Source: an uncultured Parabacteroides sp. (lineage in GTDB: Bacteria > Bacteroidota > Bacteroidia > Bacteroidales > Tannerellaceae). From it: DNA of 64,000 bases. The translations under genes and the position numbers were made by a program. Positions within the stretch are counted from its first letter, which is position 1. Each line of letters begins with the position of its first letter. This document shows, one piece after another, positions 17,076 through 25,464 of the stretch. The DNA is taken from positions 4,765 through 68,764 of the forward strand of contig NZ_CAJJWO010000025.1 in NCBI RefSeq assembly GCF_905196875.1. The letters are read 5' to 3'. The notes under the pieces are model-generated. The model did no database searches, was not told where the DNA came from, and worked only from the letters and a program-made list of their open reading frames with translations.

Positions 17076-18587
17076 TTATTGTTCAATCTTGTTCAGCATC
17101 TTCAGCGTTGCCTTGATGGCGGCTTCTGTCTGGTCGGCATCAAGACCGCGTGTCTTAAAGTCTACTCCGGCAAAATTCCAGCTGATGATCGTCTGTACGA
17201 AAGCATCGGTACGACCGCCGGGAGGAATAGATACGGAATAGTTGGTCAACATCGGGAACGGACGCCCCAGATCGGAATAGATCTTACGAAGAGCACGAAC
17301 AAATGCGTCATACTGTCCGTCGCCACAAGCCGATTCCTGATAAGCCTCGCCGTTGATCTCGATCTTCAGTGTTGCTACAGGCCTCAGTCCCTGTGCCAAA
17401 GATAATGAATAATTTAATATACGGATACGTTGATCCGTCATAGTATCATGGTGAAGGACATCACTGATAATATAAGGCAGATCTTCAGTTGTTACCATTT
17501 CTTTCTTATCACCTAACTCGATTATGCGCTCGGTGATCTTACGCATGGATTCATCGTCTACATCTATTCCGAGCGATTCCAGGTTCATACGGATATTGGC
17601 TTTACCGGATGTTTTTCCGAGTGCATATTCGCGTACACGCCCGAAGCGTTCGGGGATCAGGTCATTGCAATACAGATTATTTTTGCTATCGCCATCCGCA
17701 TGCACCCCGGCACATTGCGTAAAGACATGTTCGCCGATGATCGGACGGTTCGGGGCAATATGGATGCCTGAATAAGTCTCTACCAACCGGCTGGCTGCAT
17801 TGATCTTTTCCTCCCGCACACTGGTCTGACCGTTCAGATGGTCTTTGATTACTGCGATCACACTGCTGAGCGGGGCATTCCCTGCCCGTTCGCCCAACCC
17901 GTTGATCGTGGTATGCACACCATGTACCCCAGCCCTGACAGCCGAGTAGACATTAGCAACCGCCAGGTCATAATCGTTATGGGCATGAAAATCGAAATGC
18001 AGGTCGGGATAACGGTCGAGCATCTGCTTACAGAACTCGTACGTATTGCCCGGATTCAGGATGCCCAGTGTATCAGGCAGCATGAAACGACGGATCGGCA
18101 GGTCTTTCAACGCATCGATCAGTTGGAATACATAATCGGGGGAGTTTTTGATTCCGTTCGACCAGTCTTCCAGATAAATATTTACATCAATACCTTTTTC
18201 GGTAGCCAGCGATACAACAGAACGGATATCTGCAATATGCTGTTCAGGCAATTTGCGGAGTTGTTCGGTTACGTGTTTATACGAACCTTTACAGAGTAGG
18301 TTTACCACACGACAACCGGCCGATTCGATCCAGTTGAGCGAGGCGTCGCCATCTACAAAACCCAAGACTTCGAGCTTATGCAGATTTCCGGTACGTTCGG
18401 CCCAGGTAGCCACACGTTTCACGGCTTCGAACTCTCCGTCCGATACACGTGCCGAGGCTACCTCTACGCGGTTCACTCCCAAATCGCTCAACAACATCTG
18501 TGCGATGCTGAGCTTTTCATGAGCCGCAAAGGAGACACCCGATGTCTGTTCCCCATCCCGAAGGGTTGTATCCATTATTTCTAACAT
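17076..18587 (-). CDS. cimA: Probable (R)-citramalate synthase (second LeuA-like enzyme)
   Basis: Probably condenses pyruvate with acetyl-CoA to (R)-citramalate, opening a threonine-independent route to isoleucine. It is a DRE-TIM metallolyase with an N-terminal barrel (DTTLRDGEQTSGVSF at the start, metal ligands in HAHND) and a C-terminal LeuA-type regulatory domain with IPPGGRTDA. From memory it resembles characterised Leptospira CimA far more than the LeuA of this operon: EVASARVSDGE, LGFVDG, VNLLCKGS, IYLEDWSNGIKNSPDYV, CAGVHADGDSKNNLY, ERFGR. ATG 18587 (503 residues) follows the leuD stop by one base; the open frame extends upstream to 18617. A 2-isopropylmalate or other acyl-transfer role is not excluded without assay. 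Confidence 0.8.
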   Translation of the reverse strand: MLEIMDTTLRDGEQTSGVSFAAHEKLSIAQMLLSDLGVNRVEVASARVSDGEFEAVKRVATWAERTGNLHKLEVLGFVDGDASLNWIESAGCRVVNLLCKGSYKHVTEQLRKLPEQHIADIRSVVSLATEKGIDVNIYLEDWSNGIKNSPDYVFQLIDALKDLPIRRFMLPDTLGILNPGNTYEFCKQMLDRYPDLHFDFHAHNDYDLAVANVYSAVRAGVHGVHTTINGLGERAGNAPLSSVIAVIKDHLNGQTSVREEKINAASRLVETYSGIHIAPNRPIIGEHVFTQCAGVHADGDSKNNLYCNDLIPERFGRVREYALGKTSGKANIRMNLESLGIDVDDESMRKITERIIELGDKKEMVTTEDLPYIISDVLHHDTMTDQRIRILNYSLSLAQGLRPVATLKIEINGEAYQESACGDGQYDAFVRALRKIYSDLGRPFPMLTNYSVSIPPGGRTDAFVQTIISWNFAGVDFKTRGLDADQTEAAIKATLKMLNKIEQ

Positions 18588-18588
18588 C

Positions 18589-19179
18589 TTACTTTCTGTT
18601 TGCTTCGTACGATTCAATTTTCGACTTATTAGCCAAGAGGTAATCGATATCGTCCAGACCGTTTACCAGACAGTCTTTCTTATATGCGTTGATGTCAAAG
18701 GATTCGCTTTTACCGGTTGCATTGTTGGTTATCGTCTGCGAAGGGAGATCGATCGTCAACGTTACTTTGGGATCGGCCTCGACAGATGCGAATATCTCTG
18801 CCAGGAACTCAGGAGAAACAACAACCGGAACAAGGCCGTTGTTCATCGAATTGTTCTTGAAGATGTCGGCAAAGAAACTGCTGACAACGGCCCGGAAACC
18901 ATATCCGGCAATCGCCCAAGCTGCATGCTCGCGGCTCGAACCGCTACCGAAGTTCTTTCCGGCTACCAGGATCTCGCCTTCATACGTATTCTGATTCAGT
19001 ACAAAGTCAGGATTAGGGTTACCCGCCTTGTCATAACGCCAGTCGCGGAAAAGATTATCGCCGAAGCCCTCACGTGTGGTGGCTTTCAGGAAGCGGGCAG
19101 GGATGATCTGGTCTGTGTCTACATTTTCCAGAGGAAGAGGTACACAGGTGGATGTTACTATCGTGAATTTCTCTTTCAT
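18589..19179 (-). CDS. leuD: 3-isopropylmalate dehydratase small subunit
   Basis: Small swivelling subunit of isopropylmalate isomerase; pairs with LeuC to convert 2- to 3-isopropylmalate. The 196 residues match LeuD. Seen: PLPLENVDTDQIIPARFLK, GKNFGSGSSREHAAWAIAGYGFRAVV (the substrate loop and anion-binding Ser/Arg region) and FKNNSMNNGLVPV. It sits between leuC (33 bases upstream) and cimA (1 base downstream). The same heterodimer can isomerise citramalate, so it may serve two pathways here. Confidence 0.97.
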   Translation of the reverse strand: MKEKFTIVTSTCVPLPLENVDTDQIIPARFLKATTREGFGDNLFRDWRYDKAGNPNPDFVLNQNTYEGEILVAGKNFGSGSSREHAAWAIAGYGFRAVVSSFFADIFKNNSMNNGLVPVVVSPEFLAEIFASVEADPKVTLTIDLPSQTITNNATGKSESFDINAYKKDCLVNGLDDIDYLLANKSKIESYEANRK

Positions 19180-19212
19180 TTCGTTCTTTTGATTTTTCAG
19201 TTCGTAATCTTA

Positions 19213-20610
19213 TTACATTAAATCTCTCGGATCAGTGATCTTACCTGTCACCGCAGCAGCTGCTGCAACCAGAGGACCGGCCAGGATGGTACGTGCACCG
19301 GGGCCTTGACGACCTTCGAAGTTACGATTGGATGTCGATACGGAATATTTACCTGCCGGAACCTTATCGTCATTCATGGCCAGACAAGCCGAACAACCCG
19401 GTTGACGCAGTTCGAAACCGGCCTCATTCAATATTTTGTCGATACCTTCGGCACGAATCTGACGCTCTACCTGCCAGCTTCCGGGTACGAGCCATACGAT
19501 TACATCGTCCGCTTTTTTCTTTCCTTTCACCAAAGATGCGAAATCGCGGAAGTCTTCGATACGTCCGTTCGTACAACTACCCAGGAATACATAGTCGATC
19601 TTCTTACCCATGATCGGTTCACCGGCTGTGAAGCCCATGTAGTCAAGAGATTTTTTATAAGAGATACGGCCTGCTTCATCTACACTCTCCATCGTCGGAA
19701 TGCTTTCACGGATACCCATTCCCATTCCCGGATTGGTACCATAAGTAACCATCGGGTCGATATCTTCAGCATGGAAAACGATTTCTTTGTCGTATCGGGC
19801 ATCCGGATCGCTATATAGTTCGCGCCATTCAGCCAGACTCTTTTCCCAGGCTTCGGCACGGGGAGCAAATTCACGATCTTTCAGATAATCGAAAGTCACC
19901 TGGTCGGGAGCAATCATACCACCACGGGCACCCATTTCGATGGACAAGTTACAGATAGTAAGGCGTTCTTCCATCGTTGTATTGCGAATAGCTTCGCCGG
20001 CATACTCGACGAAATAACCGGTGGCACCGCCTGTCGTCATCTTACTTATAATGTACAAGGCAAAGTCTTTAGCTGTTACGCCGGGTTTACGTTTGCCGTC
20101 GATGGTGATACGCATCGTTTTCGGCTTACGCTGCATAATACATTGGGTAGCCAGAGTCATCTCTACTTCACTGGTACCGATACCAAAAGCGATGGCCCCC
20201 ATGGCCCCGTGGGTAGAAGTGTGAGAGTCGCCGCAAACGATTGTCATCCCCGGCTGAGTCAGACCTGTTTCCGGGCCTACCACATGGATGATACCGTTCT
20301 TCGGATGTTGCAATCCGTAATAAGTCAGATTGAAATCCTTGGCATTCTTTTCCAACGTATCTACCTGGTTCTTAGACACAGGGTCTTCGATCGGCTTCTC
20401 CTGGTTCAATGTCGGAATATTATGGTCCGGCATACAAGTGATCTGTTCCGGACGGAAAGGCTTCAAGCCACGGGTACGTAACCCTGCGAAAGCCTGCGGA
20501 CTGGTCACTTCATGGCAATACAGACGGTCGATATAAAACTGGATCGTTCCGTCGGGAAGGGTATCCACCACATGTTTTTCCCAAATCTTCTCAAATAATG
20601 TCTTGCTCAT
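19213..20610 (-). CDS. leuC: 3-isopropylmalate dehydratase large subunit
   Basis: Aconitase-family large subunit carrying the [4Fe-4S] cluster; with LeuD isomerises 2-isopropylmalate via dehydration and rehydration. The 465 residues are standard. Seen: HVVDTLPDGTIQFYIDR near the N-terminus, VCGDSHTSTHGAMGAIAFGIGTSEVE, the cluster cysteines in FLGSCTNGRIEDFR and in PGCSACLAMNDD, and NRNFEGRQGPGARTILAGP at the C-terminus. It is 18 bases after leuA. No anomalies seen. Confidence 0.98.
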   Translation of the reverse strand: MSKTLFEKIWEKHVVDTLPDGTIQFYIDRLYCHEVTSPQAFAGLRTRGLKPFRPEQITCMPDHNIPTLNQEKPIEDPVSKNQVDTLEKNAKDFNLTYYGLQHPKNGIIHVVGPETGLTQPGMTIVCGDSHTSTHGAMGAIAFGIGTSEVEMTLATQCIMQRKPKTMRITIDGKRKPGVTAKDFALYIISKMTTGGATGYFVEYAGEAIRNTTMEERLTICNLSIEMGARGGMIAPDQVTFDYLKDREFAPRAEAWEKSLAEWRELYSDPDARYDKEIVFHAEDIDPMVTYGTNPGMGMGIRESIPTMESVDEAGRISYKKSLDYMGFTAGEPIMGKKIDYVFLGSCTNGRIEDFRDFASLVKGKKKADDVIVWLVPGSWQVERQIRAEGIDKILNEAGFELRQPGCSACLAMNDDKVPAGKYSVSTSNRNFEGRQGPGARTILAGPLVAAAAAVTGKITDPRDLM

Positions 20611-20628
20611 TGCTAATTATGTATTATG

Positions 20629-22125
20629 TTATTTTACGAACTTATTGATTGCATCGATAAAGGCTTCTACCGAAGCTGCGATAATATCGGTGTTGGCTGC
20701 AAAACCGTAATAGTTATTTCCATCATACTCGACCTGCATATGTACTTTACCCATATCGTCGCTCCCTTTATTAATCGCCTGAATGAGAAACTCCTGAATA
20801 GTCATCGTGCGGTGAATGATCGATTTGACGGCTTTAATGGCTGCATCGACAGGACCGTTTCCGGATGCGGCAGCTTCAAACTTCTCACCGGCAATATCCA
20901 GACAAACACTAGCAACAGACTGCAGGCCGACACCGGAAGTAACCTGCAGGTAATCCAGTTTGATACGGTGCATGGCGGTACGGTCTTTACCGGCCAGCAT
21001 CAATACATCGTCGTCGTTGATATCTTTCTTACGGTCGGCCAGTTTCAGGAACTCTTCATATACCTTATCCAGCTTTTCCTGGCTCAGTTCCACACCTAAA
21101 ACGCTCAAACGATGTTTCAGGGCAGCACGTCCGCTACGGGCGGTCAGTACTATTGCGTTATCGTCGATACCGACATCTTTCGGGTCGATGATCTCATAGC
21201 TTTCGCGGTTCTTCAATACGCCATCCTGGTGGATACCGGAAGAATGAGCAAACGCATTGCGTCCGACAATGGCTTTATTCGGCTGGATAGGCATATTCAT
21301 CAGGCTTGAAACCATACGGCTGATACCGTAGATCTTAGTGGTATTGATATTGGTTTCGATTTCACGTTCCTTGTGGCTACGGAAAATCATTGCGACTTCT
21401 TCAAGGGATGTATTTCCAGCACGTTCACCGATACCATTGATAGTTACTTCGACCTGACGTGCACCATTCAAAACACCCTGTACGGTATTAGCGGTAGCCA
21501 TTCCCAGGTCATTATGGCAGTGAGTTGAAATAATTGCATTCTGTATGCCGTCTACATGTTCCATCAGGTATTTAATCTTTGCACCATATTCGTCAGGCAG
21601 ACAATAACCGGTCGTATCAGGAATATTTACAACTGTGGCACCCGCTTTGATCACGGCCTCAACAACACGTGCCAGATAAGCATTGTCCGTACGTCCGGCA
21701 TCTTCGCAATAAAACTCGATATCTTCCACATATCGTTTAGCGTATTTCGTAGCTGCGATAGCACGTTCCAGAATTTCATCCTGGTTGGAATTGAATTTAT
21801 AACGGATATGGTAATCGGAAGTACCGATACCGGTATGGATACGTCCACGTTTAGCGTACTTCAATGCTTCGGCAGCCACGTCGATGTCTTTTTCGACAGC
21901 ACGGGTCAACGCACAGATAGTTGGCCAGGTGACAGCTTTCGATATCTCAACAACACTATTGAAGTCCCCCGGGCTCGATACCGGAAATCCTGCCTCAATC
22001 ACATCCACACCAAGTTCTTCAAGCGCTCTGGCTACCTGAATCTTTTCAATACTGTTTAACTGGCATCCCGGAACTTGTTCACCATCTCTCAACGTGGTGT
22101 CGAAAATAAATAATCTGTCTGACAT
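20629..22125 (-). CDS. leuA: 2-isopropylmalate synthase
   Basis: First committed leucine enzyme: condenses acetyl-CoA with 2-ketoisovalerate. The 498 residues include the catalytic barrel (FDTTLRDGEQVPGCQL at 8-23, EAGFPVSSPGDF, HCHNDLGMATANT with metal ligands, NGIGERAGNTSLEE) and the C-terminal LeuA regulatory domain (from about 370), so feedback inhibition by leucine is expected. It is the first structural gene of the operon; the leader peptide and attenuator lie at 22170-22319. It is clearly different from the second synthase at 17076-18587. Confidence 0.97.
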   Translation of the reverse strand: MSDRLFIFDTTLRDGEQVPGCQLNSIEKIQVARALEELGVDVIEAGFPVSSPGDFNSVVEISKAVTWPTICALTRAVEKDIDVAAEALKYAKRGRIHTGIGTSDYHIRYKFNSNQDEILERAIAATKYAKRYVEDIEFYCEDAGRTDNAYLARVVEAVIKAGATVVNIPDTTGYCLPDEYGAKIKYLMEHVDGIQNAIISTHCHNDLGMATANTVQGVLNGARQVEVTINGIGERAGNTSLEEVAMIFRSHKEREIETNINTTKIYGISRMVSSLMNMPIQPNKAIVGRNAFAHSSGIHQDGVLKNRESYEIIDPKDVGIDDNAIVLTARSGRAALKHRLSVLGVELSQEKLDKVYEEFLKLADRKKDINDDDVLMLAGKDRTAMHRIKLDYLQVTSGVGLQSVASVCLDIAGEKFEAAASGNGPVDAAIKAVKSIIHRTMTIQEFLIQAINKGSDDMGKVHMQVEYDGNNYYGFAANTDIIAASVEAFIDAINKFVK

Positions 22126-22169
22126 AATCTTATACTCTTAAATTTGTTTATATTCTTGTTTGTATCCAT

Positions 22170-22206
22170 AAAAAAAGCCCTTCTCACAAGGAAGTGAGAA
22201 AGGCTC
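22170..22206 (-). terminator. Attenuator terminator of the leu operon
   Basis: Read on the minus strand, GCCTTTCTCAC (22204-22194) pairs with GTGAGAAGGGC (22187-22177) and is followed by seven Ts, 45 bases before leuA. The 5' arm overlaps CTCACTTCC (22198-22190), which can pair perfectly with GGAAGTGAG (22252-22244) at the end of the leader ORF, giving the alternative antiterminator expected for transcription attenuation. Confidence 0.85.
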
Positions 22207-22244
22207 TTTTAATATCTTCATGCATCAGAAAAGCACGTACAGTC

Positions 22245-22319
22245 TCACTTCCTATCCCGTTCCCAGAGTAGAATAATGTTTAGAGAAATAATGAGACTAT
22301 TTGCTATATTCTGTTTCAT
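22245..22319 (-). CDS. leuL: Leucine-operon leader peptide
   Basis: A 24-codon ORF, ATG at 22319 to TGA at 22245, starting 16 bases after the predicted transcription start. It begins MKQNIANSLII and contains four Leu and five Ile codons packed into residues 5-18, then ends WERDRK. It is too short for usual gene calls. Its stop codon lies inside the sequence that can form the antiterminator, so ribosome stalling at Leu/Ile codons should leave that arm free and prevent terminator formation. Known attenuators elsewhere work this way; the mechanism here is inferred. Confidence 0.82.
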   Translation of the reverse strand: MKQNIANSLIISLNIILLWERDRK

Positions 22320-22341
22320 TGTCTTTTTTTATTTAACGTTG

Positions 22342-22372
22342 CAAAGATACAGCCTTTTTTTAAACCACCAAA
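22342..22372 (-). promoter_or_regulatory. Promoter of the leu operon
   Basis: Minus strand TTTG (22372-22369), a 19-base spacer, and TATCTTTG (22349-22342): an exact match to the Bacteroidetes consensus in both boxes and in spacing. Transcription should begin near 22335, just before the leader ORF. Confidence 0.8.
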
Positions 22373-22482
22373 TATAAAACGATATTTTTCACACCTGTTT
22401 CCTTATAAAATGTAAGAGAAGGCAGAATGTAACCTATAAATCATCACACAAGAGCACATTTTATGACAGGATAGGTATGCTC

Positions 22483-23646
22483 TCACTTATTTATATCCAG
22501 CTTATCTACCTCTTTTCCATCCTGGTCGAGTATCTTTATGCTAAGTTTATTATTTTGGGCTTCAGCTTTTAAGACCGTATTATTAGAGTTTACAATAACC
22601 GGGAACTTAACGCCATCTTTCGCTTCATTGCGGATATATTGGTGAAGGTGTCCACAAAGCATAATATCGACATTCGCATTATTGAGCAGGGGGATAAACT
22701 TCTCTTTCACCTCCTGGTCGCCGTGCCATCCTCCGAATGGTGGTATGTGGCAAACAACCACTTTAAAAGGAGCTTCCTTATACTCCTTGCTTTCCAATAC
22801 CTTTGCCAGCCATTCAGCCTGCTCCGTACGATACTGGTCGTAGACCGTGATTCCGGCATACTCGAGATCGGTATCCGGTTTATCCTCCCCGCTATCCAGT
22901 ATGACAAAACAAACCGGTCCCTGGCGAAACATATAATAGATATGATCTTGTCCGGGTGAAAAATAATTCTGGAAAGCCGTAGCAAAAGAACCTCGTGTTT
23001 CATGATTTCCGCGAGTATAATACATTGGCAACTCTGAAGCAAAAAGTTCCGTTGCCTTACTCATAAATCCGTCAAAGATCTCTTTCTCGCTGTTGAAAAT
23101 AGAAACCATATCGCCGTTAAACAAGAACAAGTCGGTCGCTTTCAGATCGCAATGAGACACCAACTTCTCCAGCATATCGCTTTTACCATGTATATCGTTG
23201 ACCATGGCAAAGTTCACCGTTTGCTTACCGTGATCGCTGGTTTTAAATACGAGCGGCTTTTTCATATATACGTCTGTCGCCGCCACATTTCCATATATAA
23301 CCCGCCAACCCTGATGACTCAAAACTTCTTGCGAATACACACGATAACTGTAACGCGTTCCGGGCTCCAGTCCTTTCAGGTGGACGGCATGAACCGTAGA
23401 AGTCAGTTTTATTCCGTTCTTCGCATTAAACACCTTGGGCCGTTCAGTCTGATAGAAATGTGTACCGTCGTCGGGAGCAAGTTCCACCCAACCTATCGAG
23501 GGTTTATTGACAGTCCAAACAATAGTAACTTCGTTCTCACCCAGATTTTGCAGATACGGGGCATGAGTGATCCGGATGTCTTCCTGGGCAAAGAGAGAGA
23601 GATTGATCAATAAAGATAGAAAGAATAGGAGACTGATTTTCTTCAT
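22483..23646 (-). CDS. Secreted metallophosphoesterase with N-terminal purple-acid-phosphatase-like domain
   Basis: Probable exported calcineurin-like phosphoesterase. The 387 residues show a signal peptide (MKKISLLFFLSLLINLSLFAQ, cut near 21), a fibronectin-III-like domain (about 25-130, HAPYLQNLGENEVTIVWTVNKPSIGWVEL, typical of purple acid phosphatases) and a metallophosphatase core: VNDIHGKSD (D-x-H), FNGDMVS (GD), YTRGNHETRG (GNHE), CHIPPFG (H) and LCGHLHQY (GHxH). All five metal-binding motifs are intact. Substrate unknown. It is a single gene with its own consensus promoter at 23679-23709. Confidence 0.9.
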   Translation of the reverse strand: MKKISLLFFLSLLINLSLFAQEDIRITHAPYLQNLGENEVTIVWTVNKPSIGWVELAPDDGTHFYQTERPKVFNAKNGIKLTSTVHAVHLKGLEPGTRYSYRVYSQEVLSHQGWRVIYGNVAATDVYMKKPLVFKTSDHGKQTVNFAMVNDIHGKSDMLEKLVSHCDLKATDLFLFNGDMVSIFNSEKEIFDGFMSKATELFASELPMYYTRGNHETRGSFATAFQNYFSPGQDHIYYMFRQGPVCFVILDSGEDKPDTDLEYAGITVYDQYRTEQAEWLAKVLESKEYKEAPFKVVVCHIPPFGGWHGDQEVKEKFIPLLNNANVDIMLCGHLHQYIRNEAKDGVKFPVIVNSNNTVLKAEAQNNKLSIKILDQDGKEVDKLDINK

Positions 23647-23678
23647 GGCATATTGTTATTTAGTTTTTTCCTTATCTG

Positions 23679-23709
23679 CAAAGATAATTGCTTCTGTTGG
23701 GCCGGCAAA
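23679..23709 (-). promoter_or_regulatory. Promoter of the phosphoesterase gene
   Basis: Minus-strand TTTG (23709-23706), 19-base spacer, TATCTTTG (23686-23679): exact consensus boxes and spacing, start of transcription near 23672, 26 bases before the ATG. Confidence 0.75.
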
Positions 23710-23730
23710 TACCATACCGGTTTATTCGCA

Positions 23731-23766
23731 AAAAAGGTCGTTTCCTCATTCGGAAACGACCTTTAC
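23731..23766 (-). terminator. Terminator of the SusC/SusD pair 2
   Basis: AAAGGTCGTTTCC (23733-23745) and GGAAACGACCTTT (23752-23764) form a 13-bp stem with a 6-base loop; on the minus strand it ends in a T run. It lies after susD and before the phosphoesterase promoter. Confidence 0.85.
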
Positions 23767-23793
23767 TTCTATTTTCTTATTAAATATAACCTA

Positions 23794-25449
23794 TCATTGT
23801 CCGCTGAAAGGATTCTGATCTGAACTACTGATTGCTTCATTGTTTGCCATTTCCAGCTCAGGGATCTGGCATAAGAAACGATAGTCGTTAGAATTAAGGA
23901 AGCCTTTCGGTTGTGCATCCGAAGCATTATAACCATCCAAATACATCAATCCTGAGGCAAAATGACCGGCAAGATTAGCGGATGTAGATCCATAGCGGTA
24001 TAACGGTTTCTGCAAACGAAGCAAATCATACATACCGGTAACACCTTCACCCAGCAGTTCTTTACGACGTTCCACATAGATAGCTTCCAGCAGTTCGTCT
24101 TTAGCTGTTGCTGTTGTCGGTTTTGCTACGTTACGTGCATTCTGCAAAGTTGTCAGGTAGGATAAAGCAGAAGCGCTGTTATTCAGGTTAGCTTCAGCTT
24201 CGGCCATGATCAACAACATTTCGGATGCACGCATCAATGATAACTCAGGATATGTATTACCCATTGGAGCACCGTTGGCGTCACCATAGTATTTAAACTT
24301 ATTATAAGCCCATTTTGCCTTAATTTCCTTATCACCGTTAGCTGTACGATGCCAGAACATGACAGGTTTTTCATCGGCATCCGTTACACCTTCTGTCTTT
24401 GTACATTTGGCTCCACGATAATCGCTTTCGTCAAACATATCTACATACTTCTGATCGACCAAGATGTTGATAAAGCTATAAATAGGACCTACCGTCATTG
24501 TTTCACCATAACTGGGATCCTGATTATACATATAGTTGAAAATACTGTTGGTGCTGACATTTGAAACGTTGGTAAATTTAACACCCCAAATAACTTCTTT
24601 ACAACCATCAGTCAGCAGGTTATCGAAGCCACTATACCATTCATCTTTTGTCATCAATGTGTTATATTTTTCATACACACCTTTTGCTTCATTCAGTGCA
24701 TTCTGCCAATCGCCCATCACTTGATAAACACGTGCCAACTGAGCAGATACAACATCAGCATTGATACGCCACATATCCGTTCTCTCATAAGAAGCCAACA
24801 GACTTTTTGCTTCCTTCAAATCAGAAACGACCTGCTGATAACATTCTTCAACAGTAGAAAAAGCCTTAGAATCCGGGTCTTCAGAAGAAAGACGTAAGAT
24901 AACGCCACGTTTATCCTTTGCTATAGCATAAGTCTGTTGATAGCAAATCAACAAATTAAAATAGCTAATACCACGCATTGCCAGACTTTGTCCTTTCAAT
25001 ATAGTCTTTTCAGTGTCTGTTCCGGTAGCCTCAGGCAGTGCATCGATAATTATATTTGCCTGGTTGATGATCTTATACATATTACTCCAGATACGCTTGG
25101 AATAATCACCGGTAGATTGTGCACGTTCCGGAGCAAAGTTATAACTGTTTTCAACCGAGCCACCATAGTTCTTCGTACTAAGGAAATCGGCACCAGCCAA
25201 ATCATAAAACATCGCTAAACCGGCCATACCCGTATAACAAGCATCATTCTGACTACCCGTTTCCGGTCCCATCAAAATAAAGCGGTAAGCTGAATTCAAT
25301 GCCATATTCAAACCAGTAGTACTGGATGTTATGGTTTCTTCATCCACATTGGTAGATGAATTCGTCGTCAAATCATCGTTACAATTGCTCAAAGAGAATG
25401 CGAGAAGAGCAACTGCTGCAAATTTTACGGTTCTATATAATCTTTTCAT
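23794..25449 (-). CDS. SusD/RagB-family lipoprotein (pair 2)
   Basis: Glycan-binding outer-membrane lipoprotein, partner of the SusC at 25465. It has 551 residues, a lipobox SLSNC (Cys23), the YVERRKELLGEGVTGMYDLLRL segment that matches the family's C-terminal helix region, and an end in NPFSGQ. It is paralogous to the SusD at 29312 (same beginning MKRL, CDDDL-like mature N-terminus, AMRGISYF/AMRGLQYF, GYN-SDPQP-type and NPWSGQ-type endings). No degradative enzyme is encoded nearby, so the ligand is unknown. Expression should follow the invertible segment at 28957-29248. Confidence 0.93.
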   Translation of the reverse strand: MKRLYRTVKFAAVALLAFSLSNCNDDLTTNSSTNVDEETITSSTTGLNMALNSAYRFILMGPETGSQNDACYTGMAGLAMFYDLAGADFLSTKNYGGSVENSYNFAPERAQSTGDYSKRIWSNMYKIINQANIIIDALPEATGTDTEKTILKGQSLAMRGISYFNLLICYQQTYAIAKDKRGVILRLSSEDPDSKAFSTVEECYQQVVSDLKEAKSLLASYERTDMWRINADVVSAQLARVYQVMGDWQNALNEAKGVYEKYNTLMTKDEWYSGFDNLLTDGCKEVIWGVKFTNVSNVSTNSIFNYMYNQDPSYGETMTVGPIYSFINILVDQKYVDMFDESDYRGAKCTKTEGVTDADEKPVMFWHRTANGDKEIKAKWAYNKFKYYGDANGAPMGNTYPELSLMRASEMLLIMAEAEANLNNSASALSYLTTLQNARNVAKPTTATAKDELLEAIYVERRKELLGEGVTGMYDLLRLQKPLYRYGSTSANLAGHFASGLMYLDGYNASDAQPKGFLNSNDYRFLCQIPELEMANNEAISSSDQNPFSGQ

Positions 25450-25464
25450 ACAGATCTATCTTAT

